From Faecalibacterium langellae (GTDB lineage Bacteria > Bacillota > Clostridia > Oscillospirales > Ruminococcaceae), in contig NZ_NMTR01000019.1 of NCBI RefSeq assembly GCF_002549775.1, positions 1-64,000 of the forward strand: DNA of 64,000 nt, in the 5' to 3' direction. The position numbers and the translations under genes are program-made. Every line of letters starts with the position of its first letter. Within the stretch, counting starts at the first letter, position 1. Positions 36,234 to 44,504 of the stretch are shown piece after piece. The notes below the pieces were generated by a model that was given only the letters and a program-made list of their open reading frames with translations, was not told the DNA's origin and ran no database searches.

Positions 36234-36235
36234 GC

Positions 36236-36898
36236 TCAGAACTCCTCCGGGTCAGTTTCTTCTTCTTTGCGGCCTGCTTTTTCCAGCTTGGCGAAGGCGG
36301 GGCGCATCAGGGCCGCCATGCCCAGCGCCGAACCGGAACCGCCGATGAGCAGCGCGAGCGGGGCCAGATACACGAACCACGCCGGGGCGGCCTTTGCCAG
36401 CAGCGGCAGCCACGCCAGAAAGGCGAGGATGCCCACACTGGACAAGAGATTTGCCAGCGTCATGCGCCCGCCGTCGGCCAGGGCGCTGAGTGCTTTCGGA
36501 TAGCTGAACCGGGCCAGCAGGGCAAAGTCCCAGCTGCCGCAGCAGCCCACCACCAGCAAAAGCAGGAAGGACGCGGCCGCAAGGACGCCGTTGGACGCAG
36601 TATCCTGCGCCGTGGCGATCTGCAGGCCGCGGAAACCGGCCAGACCGCCGAGCAGGACCACCAGCCAGAGGGCGGTGCTTTGTTTGAAGTCTCGTTTGAA
36701 CGCCTTGAAAAAGTCGGTGCGCACCGTGTAGTCCTCCCTGGCGGCCAGCTTGTTCACCACGGTGAACAGCCCCAGCGTGGACGCGCCTGCCGTCACCACA
36801 GGGATGCAGCACACGAGCCACAGGACGTTGGCGAACACAAGGTCGCCGATCTTGCCCATCAGGAGGAAAAACGGGGCATCGGTGTTTGTCTTTTTCAT
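36236..36898 (-). CDS. DUF624 (YesL-like) membrane protein
   Basis: 220 residues with four to five TM helices. The N-terminus KIGDLVFANVLWLVCCIPVVTAGASTLGLF is the DUF624 hallmark found beside carbohydrate ABC transporters and glycosidases. The function is unknown. ATG 36898 (MKKTNTD) has AAAGGAA 6-8 nt upstream and is preferred over the in-frame ATG at 36913. It lies between the GH130 and GH36 genes with a 2-bp gap to the latter's start, so it is part of that operon and the only unbroken gene of the locus. Confidence 0.85.
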   Translation of the reverse strand: MKKTNTDAPFFLLMGKIGDLVFANVLWLVCCIPVVTAGASTLGLFTVVNKLAAREDYTVRTDFFKAFKRDFKQSTALWLVVLLGGLAGFRGLQIATAQDTASNGVLAAASFLLLLVVGCCGSWDFALLARFSYPKALSALADGGRMTLANLLSSVGILAFLAWLPLLAKAAPAWFVYLAPLALLIGGSGSALGMAALMRPAFAKLEKAGRKEEETDPEEF

Positions 36899-36922
36899 GG
36901 CGGTTCCTTTCACATCGGGGCG

Positions 36923-38112
36923 TTACTCCCCGATGCTTTTGAGATATTCGAGATTTTTGTCGATGAGCTCGCACCGCTGCTTCACGCAGTCTACACTGCG
37001 CAGCGGGTCGGCCGGAGTGTTGAAGGCGAAGTCCAGCAGCTTCTCGATGGTGGTGGAAGCCACATGCAGGCGGGTGTCGCTGGATGCATAATAAATATAC
37101 ACACTGCCGTCCTCGTCGGCAATGGCACCGTTGGTGAACACCACGTTGGAAACATCACCCACGCGCTCCCAGTCGCGGGGTGCGATCAGGAACCCGGCGG
37201 GTTCGGCAATGACCTTGGCGGGATCGTCCAGGGCGGTGACGAACACATAAATGACATACCGCAGACCGGCGGCGGTGTTGCGCACGCCGTGGGCGATGTG
37301 CAGCCAGCCCTTTTCGGTCTTGATGGGGGTGGCACCTTCGCCGTTCTTGGCCTCGGTGATGGTGTGGTAGCGGCGGGGGCTGGTGATGATCTCCTCGTCG
37401 ATGACGGCATGGGTGATGTCGTCGCACAGGCCAAAGCCTACGCCGCCGCCGGAACCGGTGTCGATGAAGTCATCCATGGGGCGGGTGTAGAAGGCGTACT
37501 TGCCGTTCACGAACTCGGGCAGCAGGTCCACGTTGCGCTGCTGGGGGCTGCGCTTGGTGACAAGGTTCGGCAGGCGCTCCCAGGTCTTGAGGTCCTTGGT
37601 GCGCACGATGCCGGCCGCGGCCACGGCGGCGGACAGGTCGTTGACGGTGGTGTCCTTGCTCTCGGAGCAGAACACGCCGTAGATCCAGCCGTCCTCGTGC
37701 TGGGTCAGGCGCATATCATAGACGTTGGTCTCCTCCGGGCAGGTGCCCGGCAGCAGGATGGGCTTTTCCCAGAAGTGGAAGCCCTCCACGGGGCTGTCGC
37801 TCTCGGCCACGCCGAAAAAGCTCTTGCGGTCGTTGCCCTCGATGCGGGCCACAAGGTAATACTTGCCGTTCAGCTTGATGGCACCGGAGTTGAACACGGC
37901 GTTCACGCCCAAACGCTCCATAAAGTGGGGGTTGTTTTCCGGGTTCAGATCGAATCGCCACGAAAGGGAAATGCTCTCACGGGTCAGCACCGGGTTTTCC
38001 CACCGGTCGTAGATGCCGTTGTAGAAATCGGTCTTTTTGTTTTTGCGGGCGAGGTAGGCGTCCTGCAAAGCCTTCTGGCGCAGGTATTCGGGTGGAGTTT
38101 AGACTGTGACAT
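36923..38112 (-). pseudogene. GH130 mannosyl-glucose phosphorylase-like, frameshifted at codon 5
   Basis: Nearly complete GH130 subfamily-1-like protein (4-O-beta-D-mannosyl-D-glucose phosphorylase type), which works in beta-mannan breakdown. Blocks are [63 protein letters not shown] and [16 protein letters not shown] 38112 has a good SD (GGAGGG) but the frame is lost after MSQS. The main frame resumes with [14 protein letters not shown] right behind a TAA. One missing A in the run at 38098-38100 would restore it. The start overlaps the AGE stop, as in intact operons. A TTG start at 38068 is a poor alternative. Confidence 0.75.
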
Positions 38113-38412
38113 CGGGGTCCCTCCTCATCAGTTCCATACACATTCTGCCGTTGTGGTAGGGGCATTTCCACGGCTCCAGGATCGGTTTGCGGCTGGACGG
38201 CTTCCCGTCTGCGTCCACATCCCAGAACCACTCGCTGCCGGGGCGTTTGTCCACCAGCATGTTGCAGATGTAGTGGTAAATATCGGCGGCGGCATCGCGG
38301 TATTTTGCATCGCCGCTCTTGGCAAATTCGTTCACAAAGCCGAGGATGCTTTCGGCCTGCACCCACCAGACCCGGGTGGTGTCCACCTTGCCGCACTCTA
38401 CCGCCACCGCGC
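38099..38412 (-). pseudogene. C-terminal fragment of AGE family (cellobiose 2-epimerase-like) protein
   Basis: About 100 residues matching the end of the N-acylglucosamine/cellobiose 2-epimerase family: TTRVWWVQAESILGFVNEF, EWFWDVDADGKPS and EPWKCPYHNGRMCMELMRR. The family is ~390-420 residues, so roughly three quarters are missing. Upstream of codon ~5 the sequence switches to an opposite-strand DUF2264 fragment. In mannan loci this epimerase turns mannobiose into mannosyl-glucose for GH130, which is encoded next. Confidence 0.75.
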
Positions 38413-39422
38413 CGAATTATTTGCACAGCAGTTCGTCTACTGGTTCGACGCCAACGGTGCGGCCCTGCCCTTTGGCCGCAGCCTGACCTATCGGTTTGCT
38501 CAGAACTGCTTCTGGTCGGCCTGCATCTGGGCGGGGCTGGAACCCCTGCCCCTGCCGGTGATGAAGGGCATCATCGTGCGCAACTTCCGGTGGTGGCTTT
38601 TCCAGAACATCTTTGACCGGGACGGCATCCTGACCATCGGCTACTGCTACCCGCAGATGTACATGGCCGAAAACTACAACGCCCCGGGCAGCCCCTATTG
38701 GAGCATGAAAAGCTTTTTGCTGCTGGCCCTGCCGGACGACCACCCCTTCTGGGCAGCCGAAGCCGCCCCGCTGCCTGCGCTGGATGCCCTCAAGCCCATG
38801 CCCTTTGCCAACATGCTGGTGCAGCGCCGGGCGGGCCGGGTGACGGCCTATCCGGCGGGTGTGAACCAGGTGCCCGGCCACGGCCAGTTCCCGGAAAAGT
38901 ACGCAAAGTTCGCCTACGACACCCGGTTCGGCTTCTGCGCTTCCCGCAGCCGGGAGGTGATAGAACAGGCCGCACCGGACAGCATGCTGGCCTTTGTCAT
39001 CGACCGCAACGTGTTCGTGCGCCGGGCCTCCGAAAGCTGGAAGATCGAAAAGGGGGCCGTGGTCACAAGGTGGTCGCCCTTCCCCGGCATTGAGGTGACC
39101 ACCACCATCACCCCCACTGCCACCGGCCACCACCGCCACCACGAGGTGGACAGTGCCTTTGATTGTGAAGCCTACGACACCGGCTTTGCGGTGCCGAATT
39201 TTGCACCGGGCTATGACGAAACGGTGGAAAACCACAGTGCCGAAGCCCACTGTGACACCCTGTGCTGCAAGGGTGTCCGGCACGGGCGAAGGCGTGCTCA
39301 TCAAGTGCGACCCCAACACCAGCCTGTATTTTGCCAATGTGCGGCTGCCTGCGGTGAAATACGCTATTGCAAAAGGACACACTGTGATGGATACGGATAT
39401 CACAGATATCGCTGAAAAATAA
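38395..39422 (+). pseudogene. C-terminal fragment of a DUF2264 protein with internal frameshift
   Basis: Reads as DUF2264 from LYRHRAELFAQQFVYWF through ALPFGRSLTYRFAQ and YCYPQMYMAENYNAPGSP, but has no N-terminal half and no start. Near 39271-39273 a GGG run shifts the frame: HCDTLCCK continues correctly as VSGTGEGVLIKCDPNTS only if one G is removed. It ends at TAA 39420. It abuts the AGE fragment head to head at about 38395-38415. The full family is ~600+ residues and is linked to polysaccharide use; the function is unknown. Confidence 0.75.
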
Positions 39423-39502
39423 TGCAAACTGTGATCCAAAACCGAACCAAAACGGCTGTTCTTTTCCGCAAAACGCGGGGGAGAACGGTCGTTTTCCGGT
39501 TT

Positions 39503-39540
39503 CACACACGATTTTTTCTCCGGCGGAAAAAAGTGTGTGT
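39503..39540 (+). terminator. hairpin after the DUF2264 fragment
   Basis: CACACACG-ATTTTTTC pairs with GAAAAAAGTGTGTG. It could be a terminator or an operator for the following small gene. Confidence 0.5.
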
Positions 39541-39640
39541 CTTGTTCTGAAAAAACTGCAGAATGCTCCAAAGAAGATGCGTTTTCTTCGGTGGGGCGGT
39601 GTGTTATCCTTTTCTTGGACAAAGAAAGGGGGCAGGCGCG

Positions 39641-39862
39641 ATGACGCTGACCGACCGACAGTACGCGCTGCTGCAGCGGCTGAGCAGAATGCCGGACACC
39701 GCCCTTTCTGCACTCAGTCAGGAAATGGACCTTGCCCCGCAGACCCTCCGGCAGGATGTGAATGCGCTGATGCCGCTGTTCCTGCTCTGCATTGCCGTCG
39801 GCACTGCGGTGGCCGCAGCCCTGATCCTGTTCTTCCGCAAGAAGACCCACAAAGTTCACTAA
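39641..39862 (+). CDS. small HTH-plus-TM protein, possible deletion chimera
   Basis: 73 residues. Residues 1-47 look like the first helix-turn-helix of a BglG/PRD-type or HTH_11 regulator (LTDRQYALLQRLSRM, LSQEMDLAPQTLRQDVNAL). Residues ~48-66 form one TM helix and the end is RKKTHKVH, like the C-terminus of a PTS or transporter permease. The joint near LMPLF may mark an in-frame deletion that fused two genes. SD AAGGGGG lies upstream of ATG 39641. It sits 15 bp before manA. Confidence 0.5.
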   Translation: MTLTDRQYALLQRLSRMPDTALSALSQEMDLAPQTLRQDVNALMPLFLLCIAVGTAVAAALILFFRKKTHKVH

Positions 39863-39877
39863 GGAGGCTCCCTTACC

Positions 39878-40818
39878 ATGGCACAGTTCATTCGGTTGAA
39901 ACCGGTTTTCAAAGAGACGATCTGGGGCGGTTCCGCTCTTGCGCAGCGGGGGTTTGATATCCCCGGCGACCACACGGGCGAAGCCTGGGTCACCAGCGCC
40001 CACCCCAACGGCGACTGCGAGATCGCCGCAGGGGAATATCAGGGCAAGACCCTGAGCTGGCTGTGGAACGAGCATCAGGAACTGTTCGGCAGCATCGGCG
40101 GCGACCGTTTTCCGCTGCTGGTCAAGGTGATCCACGCAAAGCAGGACCTGAGCATTCAGGTGCACCCGGACAACCGCTATGCCCGTCGCCACGAAAACGG
40201 CAGCCTGGGCAAGGCTGAGTGCTGGTACATTCTGGACTGCGAGCCGGGGGTCGACATCATCGTGGGCCACTCGGCCAGCAGTGACGAGGCCCTGTGCGAG
40301 GAGATCGACCACGGCGAGTGGAACAAGCTGCTGCACCCGCGCCCCATCCACCCCGGCGATTTCTTCTACATCGCCCCGGGCACGGTGCACGCCATCCGCG
40401 CAGGCACCGTCCTGCTGGAGGTCCAGCAGAGCAGCGATATCACACCTACCGCCTGTACGACTACGACCGCCTGCAGAACGGCAAACCCCGTGCCCTGCAT
40501 ATCCAGCAGAGCAAGGACGTGATCCAGAGCCCCTACGAGGCCCCGACCCTGACCCAGAAGTCCCGCTGCACACCAGACTACGACTGGGAAGAACTGGTCC
40601 GCAGCCCCTACTTCACCCTCTCCCACGTCCGGGTGTATGACCACTACGAGTTCTGGATGGATGAGCCTTTTGCCATCGTGAACGTCCTGTCCGGCAGCGG
40701 CACCATCAACGGCGAGCCCATCCGGCAGGGCGAGAGCCTGATCCTTCCCTTCGGCACCGGCAAGGTCTCGGTGGAAGGCACGGTGGAGATCGCGATCTCC
40801 TCGCTGACGATCTCCTGA
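39878..40818 (+). pseudogene. manA: class I mannose-6-phosphate isomerase, frameshifted
   Basis: Interconverts mannose-6-P and fructose-6-P. The first part reads to VLLEVQQSSDIT, with Zn-site blocks HAKQDLSIQVHPDN and GKAECWYILD. The remainder continues in another frame from YRLYDYDRLQNGKPR to the end. At 40441-40446 the sequence CACACC has two bases more than CACC, which would keep the family's D-x-T-Y-R frame. The product would be cut after ~205 of ~312 residues. SD GGAGG lies before ATG 39878. A ManA step fits a mannan locus. Confidence 0.78.
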
Positions 40819-40860
40819 ACGGCCTGAACGATTTGAACTGCTATCTTCCCCATTCAATAA

Positions 40861-40895
40861 ACCGGCCCTTCACAGTGGTGAAGGGCCGGTTTTCG
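40861..40895 (+). terminator. intrinsic terminator after manA
   Basis: ACCGGCCCTTCAC / GTGAAGGGCCGGT perfect 13-bp stem, then TTTT. Confidence 0.92.
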
Positions 40896-41056
40896 TTTAC
40901 GGAGGAAGCGGCATGCCCCGCAATGCCCTTACCGATGTACCGTTTCCCTTAAAATATGCCATGATTTAAGGGAAAGGCAGGCAGACCAAGGGCTTTTGAT
41001 CGGGCAGAACGGAAAAAACGCAGAAGACAGAAAAATGGAATTATCATAGAAAGCTC

Positions 41057-41085
41057 TTGCACAACTACTCCCATGGGAGTATAAT
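41057..41085 (+). promoter_or_regulatory. promoter with 14-bp perfect palindrome in the spacer
   Basis: TTGCAC (41057-41062), 17 bp, TATAAT (41080-41085). The perfect palindrome ACTCCCATGGGAGT (41067-41080) fills the spacer up to the -10, a classic autoregulatory operator position for an XRE antitoxin. Confidence 0.75.
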
Positions 41086-41105
41086 CAAAGCAAAGAGGTG
41101 ATTCT

Positions 41106-41783
41106 ATGGAAAAAATAATCTACCACGGTTCGGATCATATTCTTTCAAAGCCAAAGTTCGGCTATGGAAAAACGTACAATGACTATGGTGTTGGCTTTTA
41201 CTGCACCGAAAACCCTAATATGGCCAAAGAGTGGGGCGTTGGCATAGACCACAACGGTTATGCCAACCAGTACAGGATTGAATGCGATGGCCTGACCATT
41301 CTGGATTTAAATGCTCCCGGCTATACGATGCTACACTGGCTGACCATCCTGTTGGAGAACCGCGAATTCGATGCTTCCGCCCCTTTGGCCGCAGAAGCCA
41401 AAGAATACCTTCTGAAAAACTTTCACCTCGACTATAAGTCTGCCGACATCATCATTGGCTATCGGGCAGATGACAGCTATTTTTCCTTTGCATCCGATTT
41501 TATCAACGGTGCGATCTCTTACCGTCAGTTATGCAATGCCATGCGCTTGGGCAAGCTGGGGCAACAGTTCGTATTGAAAAGCAGAGCAGCTTTTGAACGT
41601 CTGGAATTTCTCGGCTATGAGACCGCAGATTCAAAAGAATGGTATAAGAAAAAGGCCTTCCGTGACCAGACAGCCCGCCGCCAGTATTTTGACGTGGAGC
41701 GCAACCGCCGCCAGAGGGGAGACCTTTATATCACCACGATTCTTGATGAGGAGATGAAGCCCGATGATCCACGCTTACGATAA
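41106..41783 (+). CDS. DUF3990 protein, ADP-ribosyltransferase-like
   Basis: 225 residues. The N-terminus YHGSDHILSKPKFGYGKTYN, then DYGVGFYCTENPNMAKEWG, is the DUF3990 (PF13151-like) pattern, which resembles the H-x-T / Y core of ART-fold enzymes. The middle and C-terminus are helical and basic. No signal peptide. It overlaps the next gene by 20 nt. With that XRE-domain partner and a palindromic operator it looks like the toxin half of a type II toxin-antitoxin pair; this role is inferred. Confidence 0.7.
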   Translation: MEKIIYHGSDHILSKPKFGYGKTYNDYGVGFYCTENPNMAKEWGVGIDHNGYANQYRIECDGLTILDLNAPGYTMLHWLTILLENREFDASAPLAAEAKEYLLKNFHLDYKSADIIIGYRADDSYFSFASDFINGAISYRQLCNAMRLGKLGQQFVLKSRAAFERLEFLGYETADSKEWYKKKAFRDQTARRQYFDVERNRRQRGDLYITTILDEEMKPDDPRLR

Positions 41784-42420
41784 AAGCTACCTTGCCGCCG
41801 CGCAGAAAAACCTTGCCCGGATGCTGGATTACCTCGTCAACGATCTGCATCACCCGCTGGAAACCGCGTGGCAGTGGTTTCTGACCAGTGAGTTATCTGC
41901 CCGGTTCGAGCAGGGAGACTGTTCGGTGTTGGTGGGTATGTCCGGTGTGGAGTTTGCCCGCGCTGTACTGGAGCAGGCGGGCGAAGCCGTGCCCATGCAG
42001 CAGCCCTCGTATGCCTACGACCGCAGCCCGGAATACTGGACAGGCTGGGCCCTTGCCTATTACCAGTGGCTGACCGGTCTGCGCTTTGCGGAGATCGAGC
42101 AGGCAGTGCCGATCACGAAGGTGCGGCTGCTGTATACTCCCTACCATGAGATGGATGTGAAGCAGTTTGCGGACAAGATGAACGAGTTGTACCGCGCAGC
42201 AAAACCGGAAACAAATCTGAAAGCCCTGCGTGCCTTGGCAGGTTTGAGCCAATCGGAACTGGCAGAACAGACCGATGTGCCGGTGCGTACCATCCAGCAG
42301 TACGAACAGCGGCAGAAAGATATCAACAAAGCACAGGCGGAAACACTGCTCCGCCTTGCGAGGACGTTGAACTGTAATGTGGAAGATCTGATGGAGAAAG
42401 TGCCCTTTCCAAGGAATTGA
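41764..42420 (+). CDS. XRE-family helix-turn-helix protein (candidate antitoxin)
   Basis: 218 residues. The first ~140 residues form a novel-looking helical domain that may hold the partner protein (DKSYLAAAQKNLARMLDYLVNDL). The last ~65 are a XRE HTH: LKALRALAGLSQSELAEQTDVPVRTIQQYEQRQ-like, ending NVEDLMEKV. The gene begins inside the DUF3990 gene, so the pair is translationally coupled. The order toxin-like first and HTH second is the less common HigBA-like order. It ends just before the lysS-end repeat that marks the mobile element. Confidence 0.75.
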   Translation: MIHAYDKSYLAAAQKNLARMLDYLVNDLHHPLETAWQWFLTSELSARFEQGDCSVLVGMSGVEFARAVLEQAGEAVPMQQPSYAYDRSPEYWTGWALAYYQWLTGLRFAEIEQAVPITKVRLLYTPYHEMDVKQFADKMNELYRAAKPETNLKALRALAGLSQSELAEQTDVPVRTIQQYEQRQKDINKAQAETLLRLARTLNCNVEDLMEKVPFPRN

Positions 42421-42551
42421 CAGCGTCACGCGCTCTTGTTATAATTGAAACAACATCTCCCCCGGGCCTCTGCGCGCAGCGTATGCACACTCGGAGGCGT
42501 TTTGTTTATAAAAGAAGATTTTCCAAACAGTGCCTGGAAAATTGGGCAAAG

Positions 42552-42582
42552 AAAAAATGCCAGACGATGTCTGGCATTTTTT
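42552..42582. terminator. terminator, ancestral lysS terminator
   Basis: AAAAAATGCCAGAC pairs with GTCTGGCATTTTTT. On the minus strand it lies just beyond the leftover lysS end at 42619-42645, so it probably terminated lysS before the element inserted. It also serves the XRE gene on the plus strand. Confidence 0.85.
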
Positions 42583-42618
42583 GTTATCTCATTTGTTATC
42601 TCAGAGGAACAGGAATTT

Positions 42619-42645
42619 ACTGCTCAATCGGCTTCATCGTGGGGA
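42619..42645 (-). repeat. left attachment-site core (27 bp, lysS 3' end copy)
   Basis: The 27 bases are identical to 53310-53336. On the minus strand they read as the last lysS codons (TMKPIEQ) and here end in a TAA. The core therefore derives from the original lysS end and flanks the integrated element. Confidence 0.9.
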
Positions 42646-42767
42646 CAGGTCAAGGAAGGCTCACAAATGGCTTTATTTTCCTTTATAAGCCTATCCATGC
42701 GACTTCCTTTTTCCTGCTCCCGTACATCACCCTACGCAACTCTCCACAACTTACCGGCAATTTGGTG

Positions 42768-42797
42768 TAAAAGTGGTGTAGTGGTTGGTGTAGTAGA
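42768..42797 (+). repeat. GGTGTAG arm-type repeats, left end
   Basis: Three close copies of the TGGTGTA(G/A) motif occur at about 42768-42797, next to the integrase gene. The same motif recurs in both orientations near the right end (53141-53256). These look like arm-binding sites of the tyrosine integrase. Confidence 0.65.
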
Positions 42798-42799
42798 TT

Positions 42800-44032
42800 T
42801 CAGACCGAAATGCCCAATTTGCCGTTCAGATTTGCAAAGGAATGGGCTTTGGCTTCCTTGGTGGCTTCCGCGTAAATCTCCATCGTGGTGCTGATGTCCC
42901 GGTGTCCCATGATGTCCTGAATGATCTTCAGGTTGGTTTCATTTTCACACAGCCGGGTGCAGAACGTGTGCCGGAGATTATGGCAGGAGAAAGGCGGCAG
43001 CAGCTGCGGCTCTCGTTTTTCCTTTTCGGCCTTTTCCAGTTCGGCTTCGTTGTATGCCACGCTGATGCGCTTGATGGCGCGGTTGACCGTCTGCGGGTTC
43101 TGCAGCTGGCCGAAGCGGTTCAGGAATACGAAGTCCGAGATTCCGTCGATTTCGTATTCGCATACCAGTTCCAGCTCCTGCTGGTTGGTGCGCTCCTGCT
43201 CCAGTGCCTTCCGCACTTCGGGCAAGATCGGAATTGTCCGCTTACCGGCGGCAGTCTTGGGGGTGGACATGGTGAAATAGCAGCCGCCCACCTCGTGGTC
43301 ATGGTACACCAGATTGTGCTGGATGGTGATAAACCCACTCTCGAAGTCGATGTCACCCCAGCACAGGCCAACCGTTTCCGAGATGCGGCATCCGGTACCC
43401 AGCATGAAGGTGAACATCGGGAGCCAGTGCTGGAACTTCGGCGTTTTCTTGATGAAGTTCAGGAACGCCTGCTGCTGGGGCAGTGTCAGAGCGTGACGTT
43501 TGGGCGTTTCGTACTGGTGAGCGGCTTTAATGGCCGTCAGGACACCATCCGTGGGATTCACACGGATGTACTCATCGTCCACCGCCACCGCAAAGACCTG
43601 ATGGAGAACATTCTGGATGGTTTCCAGCGTGTTCAATGCCATCTTGCCGTTGCGGACGATGCCATTGTAGTAGCTGCGGATATCCGACTTGCGAATGTCC
43701 TTGAGCTTCATCATGCCGATCTCATCCCGAACGAACCGATTGTACATATAAACGTAGTTGGCGAAGGTATGCTCTTTCAAGCCCACCTTGTTCTTACGCC
43801 ACAGTTCAAACAGGTCATTCAGGGTCAGGCTGCACTCCGGGATGCGGAGGCCATCTGCCAAGTCGTGCTGGATCTTCTCTTCCTTTTCGCGCAGCCCCTC
43901 CAAGGTTGCATCATAGATGGTATGGCGTTTTCCGTTTTTCGCAGTCCAACGGTACATATACAGCCCGTCACTTTTGCGATAAACCTCGCCATCCTTCAAA
44001 ACACGGCCTTTATTGTCTTTACGTCTTTGCAT
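42800..44032 (-). CDS. int: tyrosine site-specific integrase
   Basis: 410 residues, Tn916/phage-type integrase: an N-terminal AP2-like arm-binding region, SAM-like core-binding domain (~60-160), then the catalytic domain. R-H-R-H-Y residues are visible in GTGCRISETVGLCW, HNLRHTFCTRL and MGHRDISTTMEIYAEAT. I chose ATG 44032 (MQRRKDNKG) with AAAAGGAG 7 nt upstream over the ATG at 44050, whose SD would be poor. The gene runs toward the attachment site at 42619, the usual layout, and should catalyse integration into the end of lysS. Confidence 0.93.
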   Translation of the reverse strand: MQRRKDNKGRVLKDGEVYRKSDGLYMYRWTAKNGKRHTIYDATLEGLREKEEKIQHDLADGLRIPECSLTLNDLFELWRKNKVGLKEHTFANYVYMYNRFVRDEIGMMKLKDIRKSDIRSYYNGIVRNGKMALNTLETIQNVLHQVFAVAVDDEYIRVNPTDGVLTAIKAAHQYETPKRHALTLPQQQAFLNFIKKTPKFQHWLPMFTFMLGTGCRISETVGLCWGDIDFESGFITIQHNLVYHDHEVGGCYFTMSTPKTAAGKRTIPILPEVRKALEQERTNQQELELVCEYEIDGISDFVFLNRFGQLQNPQTVNRAIKRISVAYNEAELEKAEKEKREPQLLPPFSCHNLRHTFCTRLCENETNLKIIQDIMGHRDISTTMEIYAEATKEAKAHSFANLNGKLGISV

Positions 44033-44139
44033 ATAAACTCTCCTTTTCATTCACAGAATGTTGAAAAGGAGCCTTACGCCATGAGTATACCATGACGCAA
44101 GACTCCCTGCAACATCAAACGGTCAATTTTTGAACCGCA

Positions 44140-44427
44140 TCAGATCGAGAATGCCTTGTCCAGATATTCGTCCAGCTTACGGCGTTTGATCAGCCGTTTG
44201 GTTCCGTTCCAAAGAACGAACTTGCATTCATCGCTATCGGTCATTGACCGCAGTTTATTGATACCGATCCCAGAGTAAGCCGCTGCTTCCTCCAAGGTCA
44301 GATTACTCTTTTGCCAAATCGGAACTTGTCGGGACTTAGTCCCTCCATCTTGCTGACGCAAGACCGTTCCGTTGCTTAAAGTCCCCACTGGGGACTTCAT
44401 TGCTTCGCAAACGCAAACTTCTTTCAC
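44140..44427 (-). CDS. xis: excisionase-like small DNA-binding protein
   Basis: The C-terminal ~65 residues (VPIWQKSNLTLEEAAAYSG, GINKLRSM, LWNGTKRLIKRRKLDEYL) match the Tn916 Xis-type winged helix that directs excision. The start is uncertain. GTG 44427 has GGAGG 5 nt upstream and gives 95 residues; ATG 44400 is the alternative. The N-terminal ~28 residues are encoded by the structured repeat at 44324-44413 and are not part of the Xis family. It lies just upstream of int in the same direction. Confidence 0.7.
   Translation of the reverse strand: MKEVCVCEAMKSPVGTLSNGTVLRQQDGGTKSRQVPIWQKSNLTLEEAAAYSGIGINKLRSMTDSDECKFVLWNGTKRLIKRRKLDEYLDKAFSI
44324..44413. repeat. structured repeat, copy 1
   Basis: About 90 bp with three successive hairpins: GGGAC-TTA-GTCCC, CTTGC..GCAAG and AAGTCCCC-ACT-GGGGACTT. 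The same order recurs at 48057-48155 with compensatory changes in the stems. It overlaps the N-terminal codons of the Xis-like gene. Confidence 0.8.
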
Positions 44428-44504
44428 TTGCACCTCCACTTCCTTGTAACCGGGTGTCGGGGCAGAAAGTGCCAGCTTTCTGCCCCAAACGTTCCCGATG
44501 AGGT

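Noticed and set aside
36188-39415. A single plus-strand frame of more than 1000 codons across the carbohydrate locus
   Set aside because: Most of it is antisense to DUF624, GH130 and AGE. Only the last ~330 codons (DUF2264) are real coding, joined by the rearrangement.
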